Below are positions 45,110 to 54,101 of a stretch of 64,000 nt of DNA, one piece after another. This DNA comes from Bradyrhizobium iriomotense (GTDB lineage: Bacteria > Pseudomonadota > Alphaproteobacteria > Rhizobiales > Xanthobacteraceae): assembly GCF_018130765.1 (NCBI RefSeq), contig NZ_JAFCJZ010000031.1, positions 1 through 64,000 on the forward strand. The letters are read 5' to 3'. The notes under the pieces are model-generated. The model saw only the letters and a program-made list of their open reading frames with translations. It was not told the origin of the DNA and did not search any database. Each line of letters begins with the position of its first letter. The first letter of the stretch is position 1. A program made the position numbers and the translations under genes.

Positions 45110-47125
45110 TCAGTGGTGATCGTGATGATGATCATCGTCATGGTCGTGGTGATCGTGTTCAGCCCGCTGCCCGAGCCGGCGCGCCAGCTCGGCGTTGGTC
45201 TCGACCAGGAGCTTCGGTGAGCCTTCCAGCCGGACAAAGATCGGGTTGGCGTAGAACCAGACGTTCGAATAGGCCTGAACGTCGTGGGTCACCTTCTTGG
45301 CGCCATTCACCGTCTCCAGATGCGTCGGGCATGCCGGGTCGGTGCAGCTGACCTGCGCGTTGTTGGCATCGAGCAGCGGATTGCCGGCGGTATCACTGAC
45401 GTTCGGAGTGCCGTTCGGAATGTTGGTTCCGCGCGCGCGGATGTAGAACGGCTTGGTGCCTGCGGTGAACGTCGTCGTGAACTTCAGCCGCACGCCGTCA
45501 GGATCGCCCCGATGCTCGCGATGCATCTGCGTCGCGGGGATCTGCCGGGCGATGGTCGCCGAGGGGTTGTACACGATCGAGGCGCCGGCCGTGCCCGCGG
45601 CATTCGCCACCGCGTAATTGGGCGCGTCAGGCGCAACGACGCCGGTGATCTGGCCGGTGATCAGATCGACGTGGTCGAGCGACGGCTTGTTGAGCGGCTG
45701 CTTGATGCCCACCGGCACCAGCAGCGGGTTGTTGAAGGTGTAGGGGCTGTTGTTCTCGTTCGGAACGGTCAGCTCCATCTCGACCGTGATCTTTTCGCCG
45801 GGCCGCACGACCAGGGTCTCGCCCATGGTCTTCCAGTCGTCGCCGCGCGTCTTGGCGCGGAACACCAGATCCGGACCGATCAGATCCGCATTGACCGAGT
45901 ACGAGTTGCCCGAGCGCATGCCGTCGACGACGTGCTGCGACGAGAACCGTCCGGCGTTCGGGACATAGAGCTTGGTGTATTCGCCGGGAATGAAATCGGC
46001 GGTCGTGAAGGAATCGCGCGCACCGCCCGCACCGCGGCTGTGCCAGTCGGAGCTCACATACATGAAGAAGTTGCGGCCTTCGCCGAGCAGTCCGTCCCAG
46101 AGGCCGCCGACCTTCGCGGTGTAGATGCCGCTCATGCCGTAGGTGCCGCCGCCGACCGCGTTGGAGGTGTAAGAGCCGGAGCCGCCATTGAGGCCGCCTT
46201 CGGCGAAGTGGCCGGGCGATTCGATGCCGAACGCCACCGTCGGTCCCGCATTGTTGAAGTCGCGGAAATGCTCGATGTTGTAGCCCTTGTTGGCGGTCGC
46301 GTTGAACGGCCCCTGACGTTCGGTGTGGGTCGGAATGATGTAGGATTGCAGCGGGTAGTTCGCCTGCAGCCACTTGACGCCCGTGAGCGCCTTCTGGTGG
46401 CCTGCCGTGCCGGTGTTGTTGACGTTGTCCTTGCCGGGCCAGAGCTGGTTGCCGCCAGCGTCGATGACGGGGCCGATCGCATCGGTATCGGCGCGGTCGA
46501 AGCGGTATTCGAATTCCGCCATCTTGTCCGCGTTGCCGGGCCCCTTCCTCGTGTGCAGCGGGTGCTGGCCGGTGATGACGGCAACGTCGACGTGCTCATG
46601 GCCGGGCGCGATCCATTCGAGACCCTCGATCAGCACCTTGTCGTACTTCGCCGAACGATCGACGATGGTCGGATACTCGACCTCGCGGATCGACTGCCAG
46701 CGCCACATCTGCGCGCCAGTGCCGGAGCCGTTCGGGGTGCCCTTCAGGCTGCTGATGGTGATGCCGTCGATGGTCTGACCGAGAGTCTGGCTCCAGGTCG
46801 TCGTGGTTTGCCCCGGAATGTTGGCGCTGGTGTCGCTGAAGCGGCAGTCGCGATTGCCGGAACCGCCGTGGTTGCCGAGCGTGAACCAGTCGAGATCGAA
46901 ATTGTTGCCGCCCGCCGATGCGGTGCCCCGCCCGACCGCGCGATCGATCGTGTAGCCGGCGGCAACCGAACCATCCGTGCACGTATTGTGATTGTGCATG
47001 TCGCCGGCGACATACGGATTGCCGCGGCGCTCGCCCCGACCGAACTCCTCGGCCGTAGCGCTTTGAGTCAGCGCCAATGATGCCGATGCGGCGGTCAACA
47101 GGATCGTCTTGCCAGATGGAAACAT
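45110..47125 (-). CDS. Secreted PHP/DUF3604-type metallohydrolase-like protein with His/Asp tail
   Basis: The 671-residue protein has a signal peptide (ILLTAASASLALTQSATAEE). The PHP-like start YVAGDMHNHNTCTDGSV has the metal His-x-His, and NFDLDWFTLGNHG follows. It ends with AEHDHHDHDDDHHHDHH, a likely metal-binding tail. It is probably a periplasmic metal-dependent hydrolase related to the DUF3604/CehA-like group; the substrate is unknown. It is divergent from the PpiC-HupE genes, and the 291-bp gap shows no clear operator. Confidence 0.82.
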   Translation of the reverse strand: MFPSGKTILLTAASASLALTQSATAEEFGRGERRGNPYVAGDMHNHNTCTDGSVAAGYTIDRAVGRGTASAGGNNFDLDWFTLGNHGGSGNRDCRFSDTSANIPGQTTTTWSQTLGQTIDGITISSLKGTPNGSGTGAQMWRWQSIREVEYPTIVDRSAKYDKVLIEGLEWIAPGHEHVDVAVITGQHPLHTRKGPGNADKMAEFEYRFDRADTDAIGPVIDAGGNQLWPGKDNVNNTGTAGHQKALTGVKWLQANYPLQSYIIPTHTERQGPFNATANKGYNIEHFRDFNNAGPTVAFGIESPGHFAEGGLNGGSGSYTSNAVGGGTYGMSGIYTAKVGGLWDGLLGEGRNFFMYVSSDWHSRGAGGARDSFTTADFIPGEYTKLYVPNAGRFSSQHVVDGMRSGNSYSVNADLIGPDLVFRAKTRGDDWKTMGETLVVRPGEKITVEMELTVPNENNSPYTFNNPLLVPVGIKQPLNKPSLDHVDLITGQITGVVAPDAPNYAVANAAGTAGASIVYNPSATIARQIPATQMHREHRGDPDGVRLKFTTTFTAGTKPFYIRARGTNIPNGTPNVSDTAGNPLLDANNAQVSCTDPACPTHLETVNGAKKVTHDVQAYSNVWFYANPIFVRLEGSPKLLVETNAELARRLGQRAEHDHHDHDDDHHHDHH

Positions 47126-47416
47126 CTATCTCCCCTCATTCAAGTCAGATATCGCGAAACAACAACAGAGACTTTGGGAATTCGGACACCATGTGATCCA
47201 ACGGCGTGAGCGACTCCCTGCGCGCGGCGATCATGACCAGAGTTCCGATACAACTTCGTGAAGGATTTATGTTTGGCGCGCGCAGGTCGACAATTTCCGC
47301 CAGGCATCTTGCCTCCAGCGTTTGTCCGTTGCATTTTCCGCGCCGCTTGAAGATGACAGTTGAAATGCTCTGCCGAATAAAGCGGCGGCGCGTGCTGCGA
47401 GATTTGTGACAACCAT

Positions 47417-48325
47417 ATGTCAATGCCGGCGACACCAGTTGAAGTGCAGTCTTTCCCGATATCGCACGCGGGAGGTTCGGACTCGGGCGCCGATGTCGCC
47501 CATAGCGCAGCAAAGCCCTCGCGCTCCTTCGTCTCGGCGCTTGTGCGGCTCTCGCGCGAACCCTTGCTGCATTTCACACTGCTCGGAGCGATCATCTTCG
47601 GCGTCGACGCCGTGCTGCATCCGCCCGCCAAGGACGAAAAGGTCATCACGGTGACCAAGGCGATGCGCCAGTCCTTCATCGACAATTTCGACGAGGACAA
47701 GGAACGCGCCCCGTCCAGCGAACAGCTCCAGAAGATGATCGACAGCTGGGTCGCAAGCGAGATCCTCTACCGCGAAGGCAAGGCGCTTGGCGTCGACCGC
47801 GGCGACGAGACGATCCGCGACCGGATTGCCTTCAAGATGCAGTTGCTGATCTTCGACCAGATCCGCGTTCCGCGTCCTACGGACGAACAGCTCAAGGCGT
47901 GGTTTGCGGAAAATCACGCCCGCTTCGACGAGCCGGAGCGCGTGTCCTTCTACATCACCCCGCCCACCGACCAGTCGACGGCGCAGCGTCAGCTCGACGA
48001 CATCGTCCAGCAGCGCGAATCCGAGGAGCTGCAGCATCTGACGCGCGCCATCCTAGCCCGGCCGGTCGACAGTCTTGCCGCCGCCTTCGGCGAAGGATTC
48101 CGCGATCAATTGCTGGCGATGCCGGAAGGTGAATGGAAGCTGCTGCAGTCCAAGGATGGATGGCACGTCGCCCGGCTGGATTCCCGGCGTCCAGGGACTC
48201 TCGCCAGCCTCGACAAGGTTCGGGATGAGGCCGCAAGGATCTGGCATACGGATGAGACCCGCAAGCAGGCCTGGGAAGCGGTCAAGCGGCTCAAGGCATC
48301 CTATCAAGTGCGGTACGAGCCGTGA
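47417..48325 (+). CDS. PpiC/SurA-like peptidyl-prolyl isomerase
   Basis: The 302-residue protein has a membrane-spanning segment (LLHFTLLGAIIFGVDAVL) and a SurA-like N-terminal region (VASEILYREGKALGVD). The C-terminal half is a parvulin-like domain (EGEWKLLQSKDGWHVARLDSR). It may fold the exported neighbours. ATG at 47417 or 47423. It overlaps the HupE_UreJ_2 gene by 4 nt (GTGA). Confidence 0.85.
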   Translation: MSMPATPVEVQSFPISHAGGSDSGADVAHSAAKPSRSFVSALVRLSREPLLHFTLLGAIIFGVDAVLHPPAKDEKVITVTKAMRQSFIDNFDEDKERAPSSEQLQKMIDSWVASEILYREGKALGVDRGDETIRDRIAFKMQLLIFDQIRVPRPTDEQLKAWFAENHARFDEPERVSFYITPPTDQSTAQRQLDDIVQQRESEELQHLTRAILARPVDSLAAAFGEGFRDQLLAMPEGEWKLLQSKDGWHVARLDSRRPGTLASLDKVRDEAARIWHTDETRKQAWEAVKRLKASYQVRYEP

Positions 48326-49314
48326 GAGCGATCCAATATCCGCGTTTGGCGCTGCTGGCTCTGATGTTGGCGCTGGCCGTAATCATCCGGCCGTCGGCGC
48401 TCAGTGCGCATGAAGCGGCGATGGGCGTGCTCGAATTCCGCGAGGTCCGGCCCGGCGCCTTTGTCGGCCGCTGGAGCATCGAGCCCTCGATCGGGGCATC
48501 GCGGGTCGATCTGCGAATGCCGCCGCACTGTTTTCTCCGCCTGCCCGAGATGAACTGCGGCGCGAAGGGGCTGGTGGGCCCGATCACCATCACCAATCTC
48601 GGCTCCAACATGTCGGTCGTCCTGATCAAGGTCATCCCGATCGAGGGCGAGCCGCGCAGCTACACGATCTCGACGGCCAATCCGGTCGTTTCCGTTCTCG
48701 GCACCGGCGCGCCGACGCTCGAGGTGTGGCTCGAGCTCGCCAGGACCTATGTGAACTACGGCATCGATCACATCCTGCTCGGCGCCGATCACCTGCTGTT
48801 CGTGCTCGGCTTGATCTGGATCGTCGGCGGCGGCTGGCGTCTGGTGAAGACCATCACGGCCTTCACCATCGGACACAGCGCCTCGCTCGCCGCGGCAGCT
48901 TTCGGCCTGATCGGCGCGCCGGAACGTCCGCTCAATGCCTGCATCGCATTGAGCATCGCGTTCGTCGGGGTGGAAATCGTCAAGCAGCAGCGCGGCGAGA
49001 TCGGACTCACCGCCCGCTATCCCTGGATCGTGGCGTTCAGCTTCGGCCTGGTGCACGGCATCGGCTTTGCAAGCGCGCTCGCGGGCCTTGGGCTCGAACG
49101 CCGCCTGCTTCCGGCAGCTTTGCTGTTCTTCAACATCGGCGTGGAGATCGGACAGCTCGCCTTCGTGCTGCTGGTGCTCGCCTTGATCTGGGCGCACCGG
49201 CGGCTTGATGCCGTCGTGCCTCGCTGGGGCGAGGCCCTTCCGGCCTACCTCATCGGATCGGTGTCGATGTTCTGGTTCTTCGGCCGTCTGGTGCGCGTGT
49301 TCGCAGCGATCTGA
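48322..49314 (+). CDS. HupE/UreJ_2-family membrane protein
   Basis: The 330-residue protein has a signal peptide (LALLALMLALAVIIRPSALSAHE) and a periplasmic domain of about 120 residues. A HupE/UreJ-type membrane domain follows with GIDHILLGADHLLFVLGL, FTIGHSASL and GLVHGIGFA, all His motifs of metal permeases. Nickel or cobalt is the usual substrate of HupE/UreJ. It is coupled to the PpiC gene. Confidence 0.88.
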   Translation: MRAIQYPRLALLALMLALAVIIRPSALSAHEAAMGVLEFREVRPGAFVGRWSIEPSIGASRVDLRMPPHCFLRLPEMNCGAKGLVGPITITNLGSNMSVVLIKVIPIEGEPRSYTISTANPVVSVLGTGAPTLEVWLELARTYVNYGIDHILLGADHLLFVLGLIWIVGGGWRLVKTITAFTIGHSASLAAAAFGLIGAPERPLNACIALSIAFVGVEIVKQQRGEIGLTARYPWIVAFSFGLVHGIGFASALAGLGLERRLLPAALLFFNIGVEIGQLAFVLLVLALIWAHRRLDAVVPRWGEALPAYLIGSVSMFWFFGRLVRVFAAI

Positions 49315-49329
49315 GCGAGAGTCCACACA

Positions 49330-49935
49330 ATGTCTTTGCGCCTTCCCGTCCCCCTCACGACCGCGATCGTTTCGCTCGCGCTGACGCAACCGGCCCTCGC
49401 GCATGAGCAGGCCGGCGTTGCGGGCGGCCTCGTCAGCGGCCTGCTCCATCCGGTCACGGGCATCGACCATCTGATCGCGATGGTGGCCGTCGGGATCTGG
49501 GGCGCGCAGCTCGGCGCGCCGGCCATCTGGATCCTGCCGATCACCTTCCCGCTCGTCATGGCGATCGGCGGAGTGCTGGGTGTGCTGCATGTGCCGCTGC
49601 CGATGCCGGAGGTGATGATTGCCGTCTCCGCCGTGATCCTGGGGGTTGCCGTCGCCGCTCGGCTGCGCCTGCCCTTTGCCGCGGCCGCCCTCGTCGTCGC
49701 GGTGTTCGCGATTTTTCACGGCCATGCGCACGGCGCCGAGCTGCCGCGCGCGGCGAATGCGCTCGCCTATGGCGTCGGCTTCGTCACCGCCACCGGCCTG
49801 TTGCATCTGTGCGGCATCGCGATCGGCACGTTGACGCGCTGGCCCGCCGGCGAGCGCCTCATCCAGGGACTTGGGGCCGGCATTGCGGCAATCGGCTGCT
49901 ATTTCCTCGCCCAGGGCGTCGGAGCTTTCGCATGA
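49330..49935 (+). CDS. hupE: HupE/UreJ-family nickel permease
   Basis: The 201-residue protein has a signal peptide (ATG-VPLTTAIVSLALTQPALA) and a classical HupE membrane domain with LLHPVTGIDHLIAMVAVGIWG and IFHGHAHGAELP. These His motifs bind Ni2+. No hydrogenase or urease genes are in the window. It lies 15 nt after the preceding gene. Confidence 0.9.
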   Translation: MSLRLPVPLTTAIVSLALTQPALAHEQAGVAGGLVSGLLHPVTGIDHLIAMVAVGIWGAQLGAPAIWILPITFPLVMAIGGVLGVLHVPLPMPEVMIAVSAVILGVAVAARLRLPFAAAALVVAVFAIFHGHAHGAELPRAANALAYGVGFVTATGLLHLCGIAIGTLTRWPAGERLIQGLGAGIAAIGCYFLAQGVGAFA

Positions 49936-50549
49936 AGCTGAATCCCGCGCGCCTGTTGATCGCGGCAGCGATGCTGCTCGCCGGCGGACATGCCGCCGAG
50001 GCGCATATCGTCGCGGCCCGCCTCGGCGACTTCTATATGGGGGTCGTACATCCCGTCACCGATCTCCAGGATGTCGTTCTCTGGACTGCGACCGGCGTGC
50101 TGGCGGGTACGCTCGGAGCCGCCAGGGGGCGCTGGCTGATCGCCGTGTTTCCGCTCGGGCTGCTGGCCGGCTTGCTCCTTGGGCACGTCTTCGGCGCGGC
50201 GTCCACACAGCTCGCGGATGCGGCAATGATGCTGGCAATCGGCCTGTTGCTCGCGGCAGCGGCGCAAGTGCCCACAGTATTGCTCTGCGCGATGGCTTTC
50301 GCGGTCGCCGTGATAAGGGGCGCCGCGAATGGCGCCGACCTCGCGCCCGAAACCGACCGGATGCTGTTTGCGGCAGGACTGGCTTGCGTCGGCTACGCCG
50401 CCATCACCCTGACGATGGCGCTGACCGCGGTCTTCAGGCGAACGAACTCGGACAGCGCAACATCCTGGCGCGCCATTGCCGTCCGCGCACTCGGCGGCTG
50501 GATCGCTGCGATCGGTCTGATGATGGCAAGCCTAGCACTGGCGTCATGA
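49932..50549 (+). CDS. HupE-like membrane protein lacking metal His motifs
   Basis: The 205-residue protein is a paralogue of the preceding HupE: signal peptide (LLIAAAMLLAGGHAAEA) then a similar membrane domain. The key motif HPVTGIDH reads HPVTDLQD, and FHGHAHG reads IRGAANG, so metal-binding His residues are mostly lost. It may be a regulatory or structural subunit. The ATG overlaps the preceding TGA (ATGA). Confidence 0.82.
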   Translation: MKLNPARLLIAAAMLLAGGHAAEAHIVAARLGDFYMGVVHPVTDLQDVVLWTATGVLAGTLGAARGRWLIAVFPLGLLAGLLLGHVFGAASTQLADAAMMLAIGLLLAAAAQVPTVLLCAMAFAVAVIRGAANGADLAPETDRMLFAAGLACVGYAAITLTMALTAVFRRTNSDSATSWRAIAVRALGGWIAAIGLMMASLALAS

Positions 50550-50583
50550 GAGGGCGCCGGGACTGCCCTTGTTGTAGGACCAG

Positions 50584-51453
50584 TCAGGAGCTGGAAGGCA
50601 GGCCTCCGAACCAGGCACCGAAATAGCCGGCATAGAGCGCCGGTCGTTCGAGATTCATCGAATGCCCGATGCCCGGCACGATCACGAGGCGGCAATCCGG
50701 CATCGCCTTGGCCATCGCACGAAGATCGTCCGGCGCAATCCAGCCGTCCCTTTCACCCCACAGCACCATATGCGGATGCCGCAGTTCCGGCATGCGGCGC
50801 TCGAGCTCGCGGCTTTCCCTTTCGCGCGTGAGGTTGACGGGGGTGCCGATCCAGATTCCTTCCGAGACGCCAAACGTCTGGTCGATGATGCGGTCGAACA
50901 GCGCCTCGATCTCGCCCAGCCCTTCGCGGAAGCGCGGGACGGCGTTCGGCGCCATGCTCTCCGGCACAAACAGCGAGGACGCCGCCGTTGCCATGATCGT
51001 GCGAGTCAGCTCTTTGCTCATCATCATCGACCGGAACAGGCCGATCTGGTCAGCGTTGAAGGCCATGCCGAGCGGCGTCACCGGATCGAGCGCAAACACC
51101 CGTCCGAAGCGCTGCGGCTGCATCAGCAGCATGCGCGCAGCGATGATGCCACCGGTCGAATGCGTCGCGAGATGGCAATAGCCGATGCCCAGCGTGTCGA
51201 GCGCCGCCAGCATATCCTCGGCATGCTGCTGCATGGAATAGTTGGAATAGGCCACGCTCGGCTTCGGCCGGTCGCTGTCACCGCACCCGCGCCAGTCCAG
51301 GCCGATGACGCGCAGCCCCTTTGGAAACAGAGGCGCGGCAAGCTCGATCCAGTCCTTGCTCGCGAGATTGCCGTGGATGAAGACGACAGTGACGTCGCCC
51401 TGTCCCCACTCTCGCCAGCCAAGCTGGACTTCGCCCGCCTGCACTCTCGGCAT
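50584..51453 (-). CDS. Alpha/beta hydrolase
   Basis: The 289-residue protein has the oxyanion motif FIHGN, nucleophile in ATHSTGG, acid in GERDGW and His in GIGHSMNLE. The triad is complete. It lies 9 nt after the tandem hydrolase on the same strand, probably an operon. The substrate is unknown. Confidence 0.9.
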   Translation of the reverse strand: MPRVQAGEVQLGWREWGQGDVTVVFIHGNLASKDWIELAAPLFPKGLRVIGLDWRGCGDSDRPKPSVAYSNYSMQQHAEDMLAALDTLGIGYCHLATHSTGGIIAARMLLMQPQRFGRVFALDPVTPLGMAFNADQIGLFRSMMMSKELTRTIMATAASSLFVPESMAPNAVPRFREGLGEIEALFDRIIDQTFGVSEGIWIGTPVNLTRERESRELERRMPELRHPHMVLWGERDGWIAPDDLRAMAKAMPDCRLVIVPGIGHSMNLERPALYAGYFGAWFGGLPSSS

Positions 51454-51462
51454 CGGAGCGTC

Positions 51463-53970
51463 CTATTTGTTGAGACCCGCCGTCGGCGCTGCGCCGGGAG
51501 GCGTGGGCGCTACCGGCAGCGCCGACACCACCGCGCCCCTGATCATGCGATCAGTGCCCAGCGGCGACGACGTGTCGACCGTTCCCTTGGTGACGAAGTC
51601 CACCACGTCGACGGAGAACTCGACCGGGTTATCCGTATGGATGAAATGTCCGGTCTCCGGATAGATCTTGAGGATCGGTCGGTTGCCGGCATTGGTCATC
51701 CGCGACATGAACGGTGTGATGACGTCGCGCCCAAGGTCCGTCAGCCCGTTGAAGGCGGGCGTCGGGATGAACGGCTCCTTGTCGCCGAATGACAGGAAGA
51801 TCGGCGCCTTGATCTGGGTGATGCGCTCATAGAGATTCTTCGGATCATCCTGCTGTAGCTCCGCGCCGATCGTGTAGATGTCGAAGATGAAGACGTTGCA
51901 CCATTGCTCGAGCTCTTTCGGGTTGCCCTTGGTGAGCCCGACGCGCTGCTCGGTGTGGAGGCGGGCATATTCGCTGTCGCTGAAGAAGTACCCGCTCTTG
52001 GCTGCCGATACCGCGCCGGTGTTCGGATCGCGCTTCTTGAAATAGAAGAAGTCGCGGATGTTCTGCTCATCGCGCGCCTTCTCCGCCGCGAGGATGCCGG
52101 TCTGGTCCCAGATCTGCTTCCACTTGTCGAAATCGCGGCCGAGGCCGTCGGCGAAAAGAGGCGCCTTCTTGTCCTTGGCGATGGTGATCTCGCGCGGATA
52201 TTCCTCGAGGCCGGAGGGTGCTTCCAGGGCAAGGCCCTGCACCGCATCCGGCCAGGTCAGCGCGTAGCCCACCACGAACTGGCCGCCGAGCGAGTGGCCG
52301 AGATAATAGGCCTTCTTGACGCCGAGCTGATTGACGACGAGATCGTAGATGACCTCGCGCATGTCCTGCATGGTCCGCGCGGGGCTCTTGTCGAGATTGC
52401 CGGGCCCGGACATGCCGTAATGCGGCAGGTCCGGCACGATCACGCGCAGGCCGCTGCGCAAGGCATACTGCATGATGTTGCCGTAGTGCCCGCCGAATGC
52501 GCCCTTGCCGTGGATGATGACGAGCACCTTCGGATCCTTGTCGGTGCCGGCATATTCATCCATGTAGCCGATCTGCCAGGCATTGCCGCTCTTGTCCTTG
52601 GCACTGGCGAATTTGACCGGATAGGGATAGGTCACAGAATCCTTCCAGAAGGATTTTTGGGGATCGATCTTCTCAGCAACGCCCGGCACGCGGTAATTCT
52701 TGTCGACGAATTTCTGCGCGCGATCGAGGCTCGCAACGTCGTCCATGAAGGCGACGAACTTCGGATCGTTCTTTCGATTGTTGATCAGCGGGAACACGCC
52801 GTAATGGGCGACCGGGCTTTCCTCGGCGATCAGATCTGCACCGGGCACGCGGTCGACCGCCTTCTGGGCGAGCTTGAAGTTCAGCCAGAGGTCATTGGTA
52901 ATGTGCATCACCAGCGTGCGGGCCTGGATGCGGCCGAGATAGGGATTGACGTTGTGCGTCTCGCCCACCCGGTTGCGCCAGACGAGATCAACCGCGTCAT
53001 AGAGCTTGGCGCGGTTGATAACGTTCAAGCCGGCTTTCTCGTTCGGCGGGTCCCAATAGAAAATTTCGGGCTGGACGGCCGCCCAGTTCTGGGTCGTGCG
53101 GAAAGCGAAGTCATAGCCCGTCATGCCGAGGATCGACCAGCCGAAGGCCAGGCCCGGAACCGGATGCTTCTCCTTGGGCAGCTTGTAATAGTCACCCTTG
53201 GTCGCCTGCCAGACCGGATCGCCCTGGATCGCGGCCGTCATCATCTGGAACGTCCAGTTGCCGACGGGATCCTCGCCGTCGGACTGCGTGGTGCCGCCGA
53301 TCGGCATCAACGCGCCGATATATTCGGGATGCATGACACCCCAGACATAGGTCTGGGTACCACCCATGGAGACGCCGGTGACCAGCGCGACGCGCGCGAC
53401 CTTCAGCTCGTCGCGCAGCAACCGGTAGTTCGCCTGCACCATGTCGTAGTAGCTGTACTGCGGAAACTTGATGCCGAGACCGTCGGATGGCTTGCTCGCC
53501 CCCCAGGTGCCGAGCGGATCGACCATGATGACGTAGTAACGGTCGGTGTCGATCGGCCGGCCGGGACCGATGATCGGCACGCCGCCTGACAGGGCGGCGC
53601 CTTTGACCCACTGCTCGTACATGTCGGTGGAGTCGCCGGAGTAATACGAGTTGATCACGACGGCATTTGTGATCTCGCCGGCGGCATTGCGCCGCGCGTT
53701 GCCGATCGCGATGTAGCCGGTGCGCAGCTTGCCGCCGCCAAGCGATTCCAGCGTCACGCCGCCCTCGCCGCCATTTTCCCATTTGGAGGGATTGGCCAGG
53801 TCGTACTTTCCGCCGAGGCGGAAATTGGCGATCTCGTAGGTCTTCTTGAGACCGTCATGCTGCATCTGCGACGAGCGGCGCGTGAACGGCTGCGCCACCG
53901 CAAGCGCGGTGCCGACCAGCAACAAGATCAGGCTGATGAGGCAGCGCTCAAGCGCGCTTCTCCCGGTCAT
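51463..53970 (-). CDS. Secreted tandem alpha/beta hydrolase
   Basis: The 835-residue protein has a signal peptide (LISLILLLVGTALAVAQP) and two alpha/beta hydrolase modules. Module 1 (about 60-440) resembles MetX-type acyltransferases, with VTGVSMGGTQTY. Module 2 (about 480-800) is a typical hydrolase with IHGKGAFGG, LGHSLGG and His in PETGHFIHTDN. This fusion is uncommon. It may be a periplasmic esterase or acyltransferase pair. It precedes the smaller hydrolase. Confidence 0.87.
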   Translation of the reverse strand: MTGRSALERCLISLILLLVGTALAVAQPFTRRSSQMQHDGLKKTYEIANFRLGGKYDLANPSKWENGGEGGVTLESLGGGKLRTGYIAIGNARRNAAGEITNAVVINSYYSGDSTDMYEQWVKGAALSGGVPIIGPGRPIDTDRYYVIMVDPLGTWGASKPSDGLGIKFPQYSYYDMVQANYRLLRDELKVARVALVTGVSMGGTQTYVWGVMHPEYIGALMPIGGTTQSDGEDPVGNWTFQMMTAAIQGDPVWQATKGDYYKLPKEKHPVPGLAFGWSILGMTGYDFAFRTTQNWAAVQPEIFYWDPPNEKAGLNVINRAKLYDAVDLVWRNRVGETHNVNPYLGRIQARTLVMHITNDLWLNFKLAQKAVDRVPGADLIAEESPVAHYGVFPLINNRKNDPKFVAFMDDVASLDRAQKFVDKNYRVPGVAEKIDPQKSFWKDSVTYPYPVKFASAKDKSGNAWQIGYMDEYAGTDKDPKVLVIIHGKGAFGGHYGNIMQYALRSGLRVIVPDLPHYGMSGPGNLDKSPARTMQDMREVIYDLVVNQLGVKKAYYLGHSLGGQFVVGYALTWPDAVQGLALEAPSGLEEYPREITIAKDKKAPLFADGLGRDFDKWKQIWDQTGILAAEKARDEQNIRDFFYFKKRDPNTGAVSAAKSGYFFSDSEYARLHTEQRVGLTKGNPKELEQWCNVFIFDIYTIGAELQQDDPKNLYERITQIKAPIFLSFGDKEPFIPTPAFNGLTDLGRDVITPFMSRMTNAGNRPILKIYPETGHFIHTDNPVEFSVDVVDFVTKGTVDTSSPLGTDRMIRGAVVSALPVAPTPPGAAPTAGLNK

Positions 53971-54029
53971 GGCGAACTTCCTCCTGGCGATGTTTTGCGC
54001 GCACGCTAGGTTGCGTGCACCTGGGAGCT

Positions 54030-54043
54030 TTGACTTAGCTCAA
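54030..54043. promoter_or_regulatory. FixK/FNR-like box with one mismatch
   Basis: TTGAC-TTAG-CTCAA matches TTGAY-N4-RTCAA except for C at the R position. It lies between the divergent genes at 53970 and 54102. Confidence 0.45.
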
Positions 54044-54101
54044 TGGAATCCCCGCGCTGGCGCCGAGGATCGCGGCCATCATCACCCGGCCGGTGCCCGC
54101 A

